From NCBI GenBank assembly GCA_030744625.1, contig JASLQF010000027.1, positions 1 to 64,000 of the forward strand: DNA of 64,000 nucleotides, written 5' to 3'. A model generated the notes under the pieces. That model did no database searches, was not told where the DNA came from, and was given only the letters and a program-made list of their open reading frames with translations. Positions 35,235 through 44,800 of this stretch are shown one piece after another. The stretch comes from Rhodospirillales bacterium (lineage in GTDB: Bacteria > Pseudomonadota > Alphaproteobacteria > Rhodospirillales > JASLQF01). Numbering within the stretch: position 1 is the first letter of the stretch; every line of letters starts with the position of its first letter. Both the position numbers and the translations under genes were made by a program.

Positions 35235-35480
35235 CGCGCTATCCGGTCGAGTGGCGCCAGTCCAATACCCCCCACCCCAACATTAAGGTGACACCCAACA
35301 TTAAGGTGACGTGATACTTCAACATTAAGGTACATTAAGGTGAACATTAAGGTGTAACATTAAGGTGACGTGATACTTAATTGTTAATTGTACTCTGCCT
35401 AGTCCACACCGTGAAATAAGTATCATGTCACCTTAATCACCTTAATTTCTTTAATTTGTACTCACCTGGGACAGGACTAA
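35217..35480. repeat. CATTAAGGT repeat cluster with duplicated gene end
   Basis: Six CATTAAGGT copies (35281, 35299, 35323, 35333, 35345 and 35358) are followed by two inverted ACCTTAAT copies (35430 and 35439). The copy at 35359-35379 pairs with 35417-35437 at 20 of 21 positions around a 37-nt loop. Several copies extend into GACGTGATACTT. The cluster is bracketed by near-identical 18-mers: 35217-35234, the last five codons and stop of the CoA-transferase, and 35463-35480 (16 of 18). This fills most of the 310-bp gap before cobD; 35481-35544 shows nothing else. Confidence 0.85.
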
Positions 35481-35544
35481 CCCCGACCCTCTCCTTTCCG
35501 CCGCCGCCGTTGACGCCCGCCCCTTCGCCACCCATGCTCGGGTC

Positions 35545-36555
35545 ATGTTCATCTTCGGGCTGGCCCACGAATCGCGGGGATTCGACCCGCTGGTGCTCCT
35601 TCTCGCCGCCCTCGCCGTCGAGGCGCTGGTCGGCGAGATGCGGGCGCTGTTCCGCATCGTGCCCCATCCGGTCAGGCTCATGGGCGGCGCCATAGGCTGG
35701 CTCGAGGGCAAGCTCAACCGCGAACGGCGGGGCCAGATGGACCGCGCCATGCGCGGCGCCTTCGTGGTGGTGGCGGTGACCGGCGCGGCGCTTGGCGTCG
35801 GCTGGGGCGTCGCCCTGCTCAGCCAGACCCATGCCTGGGGCGCGATCCCTGAGTTTGTGCTGCTGGTCGCGCTTTTGGCGCAACGCGGCCTCTACGCACG
35901 GGTGCGCGCCGTCGGCCTGGCCCTGCAGAACGAGGGCCTGGCGGCGGCCCGCGACAAGGTCTCCCACATCGTCGGACGCGATCCCGCACGCCTCGACGCC
36001 CACGGCGTGGCCCGCGCCGGCATCGAGTCGGCGGCCGAGAACTTCTGCGACGCCGTGGTGGCGCCGGTCTTCTGGTACGTGCTCTTCGGGTTTCCCGGGC
36101 TTCTCGTCTACAAGGCGGTCAACACCATGGACAGTATGATCGGCCACCCGACGCCGCGCTATCGCGCCTTCGGCTTCGCCGCCGCCCGCCTCGACGACGT
36201 GCTCAACCTCATTCCGGCCCGCCTGGCCGGCCTGTTCCTGGTGGTGGCGGCCCTGTTCGTGCCCTCGGCGCGCCCGGCGGGCGCGCTCAGGATCATGCTG
36301 CGGGACGCCGGCAAGCACCGCTCGCCCAACGCCGGCTGGCCCGAGGCCGCCATGGCCGGGGCCCTCGGCCTGGCTCTCGCCGGCCCCCGCGCCTATGCCG
36401 AGGGCACCGTCGACGACCCTTGGATCGGCGACGGCACGGGGCGCGCCACGGCCCACGACATGCGGCGCGCCCTCTACCTCTACGTGGTGGCCTGCCTGAT
36501 CAACGCCATGTGGGTGGCGGCCCTTGCCGTCGTCCGACTCAACCTGTTCGAGTGA
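35545..36555 (+). CDS. cobD: Adenosylcobinamide-phosphate synthase
   Basis: 336 aa, the CobD/CbiB integral membrane family with four to five hydrophobic segments. Conserved blocks are PHPVRLMGGAIGWLE, SHIVGRDPARLD, GIESAAENFCDAVVAPVFWY, KAVNTMDSMIGH and DAGKHRSPNAGWPEAAMAGAL. It attaches the aminopropanol arm to adenosylcobyric acid. It converges with cobQ, leaving only four bases between stops. Confidence 0.92.
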   Translation: MFIFGLAHESRGFDPLVLLLAALAVEALVGEMRALFRIVPHPVRLMGGAIGWLEGKLNRERRGQMDRAMRGAFVVVAVTGAALGVGWGVALLSQTHAWGAIPEFVLLVALLAQRGLYARVRAVGLALQNEGLAAARDKVSHIVGRDPARLDAHGVARAGIESAAENFCDAVVAPVFWYVLFGFPGLLVYKAVNTMDSMIGHPTPRYRAFGFAAARLDDVLNLIPARLAGLFLVVAALFVPSARPAGALRIMLRDAGKHRSPNAGWPEAAMAGALGLALAGPRAYAEGTVDDPWIGDGTGRATAHDMRRALYLYVVACLINAMWVAALAVVRLNLFE

Positions 36556-36559
36556 AATC

Positions 36560-38074
36560 TCAAGAGGCGGCGGCGAGCAGGGCGTCGAGGTCGAGGTGGG
36601 CCTCCAGGTGATCGGCGAGGCCGTCCAGGGTCTCTTCGATGAGGCTTTCGAAGGCGACGACGCCGGGCCGGCGGCCTTGGCGGATACGGGCCAGGAAGGC
36701 GTGGCGGAAGCCGTCGGCGGCGAAGAGGCCGTGCACGTAACCGCCCAGGATGCGGCCGTCGGCCGAGCACGCCCCCTCCCGGCGTCCGTCCTCCAGGGTC
36801 AGCCAGGGGCGGGCGCGGTCCGGCCCGCCGGTTACTCCCATGTGCATCTCGTAGCCGACCACGGCCTCGCCCGAGGCCACCTCGACGCCGCGCGCCGGAC
36901 GCAGCGCCTTGTCGCCGGAGATCGCCGTCTCCACGTCCAAGAGGCCGAGGCCGGCAGCCTCGCCGGGCGCACCCTCGATACCGTCCGGGTCGCTGACGCG
37001 GCGGCCCAGCATCTGATAGCCGCCGCACAGGCCGACGACCAGCCCGCCGCGCCGCGCGTGCGCCGCCACGTCCACGTCCCAGCCCTGTTGGCGCATATAG
37101 GCGAGGTCGGCGAGGGTCGCCTTGGTTCCAGGCAACACCACCACGTCGGCGTCGGCGGGCAGGGGGTGGCCCGCCTCCACCACCTCGACGTCGACGTCGG
37201 GTTCGGCCATGAGGGGATCGAGATCGTCGAAATTGGCGATTCGCGACAGCCTGGGCACCGCCACCTTGATGGGCGCGCCGCCGGCCTCGGCGGCCCCCGC
37301 GCCCGTGGCGAGGTCGCCGTCGAGGGACTGGGCGTCCTCCTTGGGCAACAGGCGGGCGGCGGCGAAATAGGGCACGACGCCGAAGCAGGAAAGGCCGGTG
37401 CGCTCGCCGATCACGTCGAGGGCCGCGTCGAAGAGGGCGATGTCGCCGCGGAACTTGTTGATGACGTAGCCCTTGAGGCGGTCTCGTTCCGATTCGTCGA
37501 GCAGCGCGTGGGTGCCGACCAGGGCGGCGATGACGCCGCCGCGCTCGACGTCGCCGACCAGGACCACCGGCACGCCGGCGGCCTCGGCGAAGCCCATGTT
37601 GGCGATGTCGGCGGCCCTCAGGTTGACCTCGGCGGGGCTTCCCGCGCCCTCCACCAGCACCAGATCGGCACCGGCGCCGACCTCGGCAAAGCTGTCCAGG
37701 ACACGGGGCAGGAGAAGCGGCTTCAGGGCATGGTAGTCGCCGGCCCGGGCGGTGGTCTCGACGCTTCCCAGCACCACCACCTGGGCGCCCACGTCGGACT
37801 GCGGCTTGAGAAGCACCGGGTTCATGTGGACGCTGGGCTCGACACCGCAGGCGCGCGCCTGCAGGGCCTGGGCGCGGCCGATCTCGCCGCCGTCGGCGGT
37901 CACCGCGGCGTTGTTGGACATGTTCTGCGGCTTGAAGGGCCTGACCCGCAGGCCACGGCGCGTATAGGCCCGGCACAGGCCCGTCACCAGCAGGGACTTG
38001 CCGACATCCGACCCGGTGCCCTGGACCATCAGGGCCGGGGCCGGCGGGGGATCAGAACTTGGCAAGGGCCGCAC
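36560..38074 (-). CDS. cobQ: Cobyric acid synthase
   Basis: 504 aa. [20 protein letters not shown] is the ATP-binding P-loop, then [12 protein letters not shown]; the C-terminal glutamine amidotransferase has [13 protein letters not shown] with the nucleophilic Cys. It amidates side chains b, d, e and g of adenosylcobyrinic acid a,c-diamide. The GTG start lies 23 bp inside the end of the upstream SYLF gene; a TTG three codons later is an alternative. Confidence 0.92.
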   Translation of the reverse strand: MRPLPSSDPPPAPALMVQGTGSDVGKSLLVTGLCRAYTRRGLRVRPFKPQNMSNNAAVTADGGEIGRAQALQARACGVEPSVHMNPVLLKPQSDVGAQVVVLGSVETTARAGDYHALKPLLLPRVLDSFAEVGAGADLVLVEGAGSPAEVNLRAADIANMGFAEAAGVPVVLVGDVERGGVIAALVGTHALLDESERDRLKGYVINKFRGDIALFDAALDVIGERTGLSCFGVVPYFAAARLLPKEDAQSLDGDLATGAGAAEAGGAPIKVAVPRLSRIANFDDLDPLMAEPDVDVEVVEAGHPLPADADVVVLPGTKATLADLAYMRQQGWDVDVAAHARRGGLVVGLCGGYQMLGRRVSDPDGIEGAPGEAAGLGLLDVETAISGDKALRPARGVEVASGEAVVGYEMHMGVTGGPDRARPWLTLEDGRREGACSADGRILGGYVHGLFAADGFRHAFLARIRQGRRPGVVAFESLIEETLDGLADHLEAHLDLDALLAAAS

Positions 38075-38738
38075 TCAGGGGCGCGGCCTTGGCGTTGGTG
38101 TGTTTTCCGGCCCTGACGATGTCTTGCGGAGTGACACCCTCGCCGTAGTACGCCTCGTTGAGGTCCTTGCGCCTGACCAGCGCCGAGCCCTCGAACGAAA
38201 CGCCGCCGTAAGCGCCGACGATGGCATGGGTGAAGGCGAGGACGTCGGCGTCGAGGTTGGCGGTGGTCGCCGCCTCCACCCCGGCGCCCAACACGCCCAC
38301 GGTAAGGCCGGCGTCCGCCCCGAACTTGGCCTGATGCTCGAGGATGGCGTCGATGGCCTTTTCGTTGCGCACGATGAGCACGGTCTCGACGTCCTGGATG
38401 CCGATCTGAAAGCCGAAGCTGGCGCCGGCCAGGGAATAGAAGGCGGGCGGGCTCCAGGCGCCATCGGTGCCGCGCACCGCGAGGACGCCGTTGCCGGCCT
38501 CGGCGCCGAACAGGAAGCCGGCCTTGATGGCGCGGGGCAGGATGACCACCGCCCTGGCCTCGGCGATGTATTTGGTGAATCCTATTTCGTCCTTCCCGGT
38601 GGCGAAGCGCTCGACGGTGGCGGCGGCGCGATCGACGATGTCCTGGGCCGCCTCCGCCGGCGTGCCGGTAACCTCGACACACGACGTCAAGCTCAGCACG
38701 CAGAGCAGGGCAATTGCGGGAAGGGTTGCTGTTTTCAT
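38052..38738 (-). CDS. SYLF-domain (YSC84-like) lipoprotein
   Basis: 228 aa. The signal peptide ends in a lipobox LTSC with Cys20, so the protein is lipid-anchored in the envelope. The mature domain ([35 protein letters not shown]) matches the SYLF/YSC84 lipid-binding family. It is embedded in a cobalamin operon: its ATG overlaps the cobO stop (TGATG) and its 3' end overlaps cobQ. There is no obvious biochemical link to cobalamin, although a membrane role near cobamide assembly is conceivable. Confidence 0.88.
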   Translation of the reverse strand: MKTATLPAIALLCVLSLTSCVEVTGTPAEAAQDIVDRAAATVERFATGKDEIGFTKYIAEARAVVILPRAIKAGFLFGAEAGNGVLAVRGTDGAWSPPAFYSLAGASFGFQIGIQDVETVLIVRNEKAIDAILEHQAKFGADAGLTVGVLGAGVEAATTANLDADVLAFTHAIVGAYGGVSFEGSALVRRKDLNEAYYGEGVTPQDIVRAGKHTNAKAAPLSAALAKF

Positions 38739-39349
38739 CAGAACTCGATTCCCGCCTGCGCCTTCACGCCGCCGCGGAAGGGGTGTTTGATCTGCGTCAT
38801 TTCGGTGACCAAGTCGGCGGCCTCGATGAGTTCCTGCTTGGCGTTGCGCCCGGTCACAACGACGTGCAGGTCGCGCCGTTTACCGCCAAGCACGGCGAGC
38901 ACGTCGGCGAGGGCCACGTAGTCGTAACGCAAGACGATGTTGAGTTCGTCGAGGATCACCATGGCGTAGGAGGGATCGGCGATCATTTCCCTGGCCGCCT
39001 GCCAGGCCGCCTCGGCCGCCGCAACGTCGCGCTTGCGGTCCTGGGTTTCCCAGGTGAACCCCTCGCCCATGGCCTTGATGGTGACCAGATCGGGGAAGCG
39101 GTTCAAGACGTCGCGCTCGCCGGTCTCCCACACCCCCTTGACGAACTGCACGATGCCGACGCGCATGCCGTGGCCCATGCAGCGCATGGCCAGGCCCATG
39201 GCGGCGGTGGACTTGCCCTTGCCCTTGCCGGTATGGACGATCAAGAGGCCGCGCTCCTCGGTCTTGGTGGCCAGGATCTTGTCGCGCGCCGCCTTCTTCT
39301 TCGCCATCTTGCGGTTGTGGCGTTGGTCGATGTCCTCGATGTCGCCCAT
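38738..39349 (-). CDS. cobO: Cob(I)yrinic acid a,c-diamide adenosyltransferase
   Basis: 203 aa. The P-loop in IVHTGKGKGKSTAAMGLA, VGIVQFVKGVWETGE, DELNIVLRYDY and VVVTGRNAKQELIEAADLVTEM are diagnostic of the CobO/CobA/BtuR family. It adenosylates the cobalt of corrinoids. It is the first gene of the cobO-SYLF-cobQ operon, overlapping the SYLF gene by one base. Confidence 0.93.
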   Translation of the reverse strand: MGDIEDIDQRHNRKMAKKKAARDKILATKTEERGLLIVHTGKGKGKSTAAMGLAMRCMGHGMRVGIVQFVKGVWETGERDVLNRFPDLVTIKAMGEGFTWETQDRKRDVAAAEAAWQAAREMIADPSYAMVILDELNIVLRYDYVALADVLAVLGGKRRDLHVVVTGRNAKQELIEAADLVTEMTQIKHPFRGGVKAQAGIEF

Positions 39350-39409
39350 GGTCCCTCCCGGCGCCCACTATAGAACGAGCGCGCGCCAAGTTCAGCGGAA
39401 TTTGAGAAC

Positions 39410-40885
39410 CTACCCGGTAAGGTCCTCCGACGTCGTCTCGAAGGCGGCATGGCGCCCGGCGCGCCGGCCCGACGCGAAGGCCCACGCCAGATGGTGGCCG
39501 TGCCCCTTGAGCAGCAACCCGCCCTGGCCCGTCGATCCGGCGGCATAGAGGCCGCCGATCGGCGCGTCGCCGGGGCCGAGCACCTGGTGGTCGGTGTCCA
39601 CGGCGAGGCCGCCCTCGTTGTGCACGAACACGCTGCGCACCGGGCCCAGCGCCATGAAGGGCGGCCGCGACAGGGGCAGCTCATCCAAGGCGCCGGCCTC
39701 CATGCCCAGCTTGGCCGCCAGCGCCGCCAGGCTCGACGCCTGATGACAGACGTCGCGGCGGTTGCGGCGGTAGTCGGGGATGTAGGCATAGGCCAGGCCG
39801 GGCGCCGTGGAGACGAAATGCGGCCACGCCGAGAACGTCTCGGCGAGGGCGCCGTCGATGACGATGTAGGCGTGCTTACCGGGCTGTTCGGGAATGGCGA
39901 AGGCGGGGCGGTCGTTCTCGTCGCAGAAACGCGCCCCGTCGGCGTTGACCAGCACCGCACCGTGCTCGAACAAGGTCGTCGACGGCGCCAGGGCGGTGGT
40001 CAGGAAGCTCATCACGAAGGGACGCAGAAGTCCTTGCGGCAGGTTGTCCATCGACCACTCCATGAACGCCGCGAGCACTCGCCACGGCGGCAATCGCGTG
40101 GCCAGGGTGCGGCGCGCCGGCGCCACGAAGCGGATCTCCGGGCCCAACGCCAGATCGCCGTTGACGATGCGCGCGCCTAGGGCCAGGGCCAGGGTCTGGC
40201 CGTCGCCGGTCGCCGTCGGATTGACCGCCTCGACGGCGGCCGCCTCGTCTCCCATGTACTGGGCCTTGAGGGGGGCGCTGGCGGTGAAATCGCCGGCCGC
40301 CAGGACGACTCCGCCCCGGGCCAGGAAATGGCGGCCGACGCCTGCCGCCTCGCAGCGCACGCCGCGCACCCGGCCTTCTTCGAAGATCAGTTCCCGGGCG
40401 CGCGTCGCCGCCCGGATGTCGACGCCGATGCGCAGCGCCCGTCGTTCCAGGTGGTGGATATAGGCGCCGGCGTTGGGCAGCACCGTGTGCATGCGCGGCT
40501 TGCGGTGCGGCGGTTCCGGCATCGGCCCGTGGAAGCGCACGCCGAGCGACAGCAGCCAGCGGAAGGTATCGGGCATGGCCTCGCAAAGGATGCGGCGCAG
40601 CGCGTCGTTGTCGCGCGGCGCCAGCTCCTCGGCGAACAGAGCCATGTCGGCCCAATGCTCGGCCGGCGAATCCTGGATGCCGTCGCGGATCTGGTGCGGG
40701 GTGGCGCTGGCGCTGATGGAACCGATCGACAGCGCGCTCGATCCGCCGAGGCGCCGGTTCTTCTCTACGAGAACGACCCGGCGGCCCAGGACCCGCGCCT
40801 CGATGGCGGCGGCCAGCCCGGCGCCGCCGCCGCCGATCACCACCACGTCGAACGCCTCCTCGGCGGCGGCGCCTTCATCCGTCAT
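39410..40885 (-). CDS. FAD-dependent oxidoreductase (fumarate reductase/ketosteroid dehydrogenase-like)
   Basis: 491 aa from the ATG with GGAAGAG four bases upstream. The N-terminal dinucleotide motif VVVIGGGGAGLAAAIEA and GGSSALSIGSI bind FAD. The C-terminus GGLYAAGSTGQGGLLLKGHG is the second FAD contact of the FAD_binding_2 group. Relatives reduce or desaturate C-C bonds next to a carbonyl (fumarate reductase, 3-ketosteroid delta-1-dehydrogenase). No heme-binding motif or signal peptide is seen, so it is cytoplasmic. It precedes cobO by 60 bp on the same strand but has no known cobalamin role. Confidence 0.82.
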   Translation of the reverse strand: MTDEGAAAEEAFDVVVIGGGGAGLAAAIEARVLGRRVVLVEKNRRLGGSSALSIGSISASATPHQIRDGIQDSPAEHWADMALFAEELAPRDNDALRRILCEAMPDTFRWLLSLGVRFHGPMPEPPHRKPRMHTVLPNAGAYIHHLERRALRIGVDIRAATRARELIFEEGRVRGVRCEAAGVGRHFLARGGVVLAAGDFTASAPLKAQYMGDEAAAVEAVNPTATGDGQTLALALGARIVNGDLALGPEIRFVAPARRTLATRLPPWRVLAAFMEWSMDNLPQGLLRPFVMSFLTTALAPSTTLFEHGAVLVNADGARFCDENDRPAFAIPEQPGKHAYIVIDGALAETFSAWPHFVSTAPGLAYAYIPDYRRNRRDVCHQASSLAALAAKLGMEAGALDELPLSRPPFMALGPVRSVFVHNEGGLAVDTDHQVLGPGDAPIGGLYAAGSTGQGGLLLKGHGHHLAWAFASGRRAGRHAAFETTSEDLTG

Positions 40886-41016
40886 CGCGCTCTTCCCCCA
40901 TTGTCCGTGCCCACGGAATGTTAGACTCGGATCGCCGCAAAAGGGTAGACCGTTGTCATACGGATTGGCCGCGTCCATGGACGCGGCGTTTCGAAAACGG
41001 AAGAAGGGCCGAGCGA

Positions 41017-41481
41017 ATGGACCAACAGCAGTTCAAGGAGTTTATGGGGCCGGTCATGGAAAAGATCGCCGGCGGGGCGCTCGATGCCGAGCTCGAGGCC
41101 GATCTGAACCGGGCCTTCCCGGCCGGCGGCGACACCTTCCAGGCCATCGAGGCGGCGTGCCTCGAGGCCATCGAGCAGGGATGGATGTGCGCCGAGGGCA
41201 GCGAGGGGCGGCGCTTCGGGCGCGTCGTCGAGGCGGCGCCCGAAACCCACAACCTGAGCGTCGACGTGGTCGACCTCACCGATGTCGTAGGCCCCCATCA
41301 CCGCCACCCGACGGGCGAGGTGTGCATGGTGATGCCGCTCACCGAGGGCGCCCGCTTCGACGGCCACGGCACCGGATGGTGCGTCAATCCCCCGGGCTCG
41401 GCCCACCACCCGACCGTCACCGATGGCCGCGCCCTGGTCCTCTACCTGCTGCCCGACGGCAGGATCGAGTTCACGGGATAG
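41017..41481 (+). CDS. DUF4863 / PnbB-like protein
   Basis: 154 aa from the ATG with AAGG in the purine-rich AAGAAGGG 8 bases upstream. The C-terminal half is cupin-like: VGPHHRHPTGEVCMVMPL, then a second motif GWCVNPPGSAHHPTV, with several histidines placed to bind a metal. It resembles DUF4863, the group that includes 4-hydroxylaminobenzoate lyase (PnbB). The gene is divergent from the FAD oxidoreductase. Family assignment is moderate; the substrate is unknown. Confidence 0.68.
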   Translation: MDQQQFKEFMGPVMEKIAGGALDAELEADLNRAFPAGGDTFQAIEAACLEAIEQGWMCAEGSEGRRFGRVVEAAPETHNLSVDVVDLTDVVGPHHRHPTGEVCMVMPLTEGARFDGHGTGWCVNPPGSAHHPTVTDGRALVLYLLPDGRIEFTG

Positions 41482-41576
41482 GGCGCCGCACGACCAATCG
41501 GTGGCGGTCCCGCGCATCGCCTTACCACAAAAGTTCCTGTTTTGTTCTTGACATCGGCGGCCTTCCGTGCCCTTAA

Positions 41577-41739
41577 TCCCGGTTTTCCCGGAAACCGGGA
41601 ATGGCCGTCATGCTCCCCCCTCCGCGACCCGCTCCCCTGGCCTCGCCCGATGGCGCCGCGCCGCTGCCGCGGCCGTTTCTCCCAGGGCCCCGGCGACGTC
41701 GCCGGGGATGATGACAAATGATGACAAAATGTCATCATT
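41577..41739. other. Palindromes in the non-coding stretch 41482-41819
   Basis: The 338-bp gap between the DUF4863 gene and the 3' end of cobN (convergent) has no supported gene. It holds a TCCCGGTTT/AAACCGGGA hairpin at 41577-41600 with a six-base loop. It also holds a perfect AATGATGACA/TGTCATCATT palindrome at 41717-41739 with a three-base loop, preceded by an extra direct ATGATGACA. Neither is followed by a T-tract. They may act as factor-independent transcript ends or as protein-binding sites. Confidence 0.5.
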
Positions 41740-41819
41740 CGAGATGGCCGGCCCAATGGAATCAAGGGCTTGGCGCGGCAACGGCGCGGTCCCGAGCAAT
41801 CGGAAAAGGCGCCGGGGTC

Positions 41820-44800
41820 TTAGCCCGCCAATTCCTCCAACACCGGTCGTGTGCTGTTGAGGCGCGGGCGCCACAGGCCGCGCTCCTGCGCCTCCAGGAG
41901 CCGCCGGCTCATCTCAGCCAGCGCCGCCGGGTTGTGCTCGGCGATGAAGCCGCGCACGGCGTCATCGCCGAGATAGGCCTCGAACACCGCGTCGAAGTGG
42001 TGGTCGGCCACGCAGCGCGCCGTGGCGGCGAAGGCGAACAGGTAGTCCACGGTCGCCGCCATCTCGAAGGCGCCCTTGTAGCCGTGGCGCATGACCCCGG
42101 CGATCCACTTGGGGTTGACGACGCGCGAACGCACCACCCGCGCCACCTCTTCGGCGAGGGTGCGGATGCGGGGATTTTCGGGGCGCGCGTGGTCGCCGTG
42201 GTAGACGGCGGGCTGGGTGCCCGAAAGGGCGCGCACGGCGGCCGTCATGCCGCCCTCGAACTGGTAGTAGTCGTCGGAATCGAGGATGTCGTGCTCGCGG
42301 TTGTCCTGGTTCTGGATGACCGCCTCGACGGCGCCGAGGCGCGTCTCGAAGAGGCCGTGGGCGGCGGCGCCGCCCGAACCCGACCCATACGCATAGCCGC
42401 CCCAGGCGACGTAGGCCTTGGACAGGTCGTCGTCGGTCTCCCACCCCTTCTCGTCGATCAACGCCTGCAGGCCGGCGCCATAGGCCCCCGGCTTCGAGCC
42501 GAAGACGCGGAAACCGGCCCGGAGCGCCGCCTCGGACGTATCGAGCCCGCCCTCGGCGAGGCGCGCCTCCTCCTCGGCGACGCGTGCCGCCAGGGGGTTC
42601 GTGTCGGGCGGCTCGTCAAGGGCGGCGACGGCGCGCGCCGCCGAATCGAAAAGGTCGATGAGCCCCGGGAAGGCGTCGCGGAAGAACCCGGAAACCCTGA
42701 GCGTGACGTCGAGCCTGGGGCGGTCGAGGACGTCGGGGGGCAGGACCTCGAAGCCGGTGACGCGCCTCGACGCCGCGTCCCAGGTCGGGCGCACGCCCAT
42801 CAGGGCAAGCCCCTGCGCGATGTCGTCGCCGCCGGTGCGCATGTTGGACGTACCCCACGCCGTGAGCGCCACCGTCCTCGGCCAGGCCCCGTGCTCCTGT
42901 GCGTGGCGCTCGACCAGCAGCGCCGCCGATTTCCAGCCCAGTGTCCAGGCCGCCGGCGTCGGCACCGTGCGCGTGTCCACGGAATAGAAATTGCGCCCCG
43001 TCGGCAGCACGTCGGGCCGCCCCCGGGTCGGCGCCCCCGACGGGCCGGGCTCGACGAAGCGCCCGTCGAGGCCGGCCAGCAGGCCGTCGATCTCGGCCCG
43101 GCCGCATGTCTCCACCGAAGGACGGATGCGCTCCTCGAGCTCGCCAAGAACGGCGCGCGTGCCCGTCCAGCCATGGTCGGGCGCGGCGGCGCCGGAGACC
43201 AGGGCCGACGACAGGGCCTCCAGGCGCTCGACGGTATCACCACAGGTGCGCCAGGGATCGGCGCCGGCCAGGGCCGGCGGCCGCGGGCCCGTCCACGGTG
43301 CCGCCATTTCACAGGCCAGGGGGTCGAAGTCGAGGCCGAGCCCGAGGTCTTCGGCCAGCGCCCGCAAGAGGGAAGCGTCGCCTGCCTCGCCGGCGCCGCG
43401 CGGCACCCGAAGCAGCGCCACCAGCAGGTCGGTGAGCAGCCCCCCCGAAGGCGACGAGCCGAATACGTGCAGGCCGTCGCGGATTTGCGATTCCTTCAAC
43501 TCGCACAGGAAATTGTCGAGCTTGGCGAGGGATTCGCCCTCGCCCTCGCCGTCGGCCATGCCACAGTCGGCATCGATGCCGGTGGCATGGCAAAGGGCCA
43601 GGATATCGCGGGACAGCACCTTGAGCCTTCTCGGGTCCATGCCGGCGGCCTCGAAGTACTCGTCGACGAGCTGCTCCAGGTCGCGCAGGGGACCGTAGCT
43701 CTCGGCGCGGGTGAGGGGCGGCGTCAGGTGGTCGATGACCACGGCCTGGGCGCGGCGCTTGGCCTGCGAACCCTCGCCGGGGTCGTTGACGATGAAGGGA
43801 TAGAGGTGCGGCATGGGCCCCAGGGCGGCCTCGGGGAAGCACTCGGCGGACAAGGCCAGGGACTTGCCGGGCAGCCATTCGAGGTTGCCGTGCTTGCCCA
43901 TGTGGACCACGGCATGGGCCCGGAAGTGCCCGCGCAGCCACGCGTAGAAGGCGAGATAGCCGTGCGGCGGCGGCAGGTCGGGGTCGTGGTAGCTGGCCTT
44001 GGGGTCGATGTTGTAGCCGCGCGCCGGCTGCAAGGCGACGGCGACGCGCCCGCAGCGAAAGGCCGGGATGGCGAAGGCGCCGCCGCCTCTGTCCTTGCCG
44101 GACATAAAGTGCGGGTCTTTCTCGGGCGCCCCCCAGCGTTCGCCCACCCTGTCGCGCACCACCTCGGGCAGGGCGTCGAACCAGGCCGCGTAGTCGGCCA
44201 GGGGCAGGCTTTCGCTAACAGTGCGCTCGGGCAGCGCCGCCAAGTCGTTGGTGGGACCGGCGGCGAGGCGGGCGATGAGCTCGGCGCCGTCGGCGGGTGC
44301 GCCGTCGACGGCGTAGCCGGCAAGGCCCAGCGCCGCCAGCACCCGCACCGTGGCCGCCGGCACATCGAGGCCGACGCCGTTGCCCATGCGGCCGTCCCGG
44401 TTGGGGTAGTTGGCGAGGACCAGCGCCACCCGGCGCTCGGCAACCGGGGTCTCCGCCAGCCGTGTCCAGTTGGCGGCAAGCTCGCAAGCGAAGGCGACGC
44501 GGTCGGCGACCGGGCGGTAGGTCACGATGTCGGTCTCGGTGAGGGGATCACGCTCGGCGCGCCCCTTGAACGACACGGCGCGGGCCAGAATGCGCCCGTC
44601 GACCTCAGGCAGGGCCACGTTCATGGCGATGTCGCGGGCCGACAGGCCGTGGGCGCCGGCGCGCCAGCCTTCCTCGTTGCCACCGGCGAACACCACCTGC
44701 AGGACGGGGCAGCCGGCGCCGTCGAAGGGCGTTGCCCGGCGCTCAGCCCCGGGCGGCGAGACGGCGAAGCCGGTGGCGTTGAGCACCACCGCCGGCGGCG

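Noticed and set aside
35281-35446. CRISPR array
   Set aside because: The repeated units are about nine bases, unevenly spaced, partly inverted and without unique spacers of uniform length. No cas gene is present.
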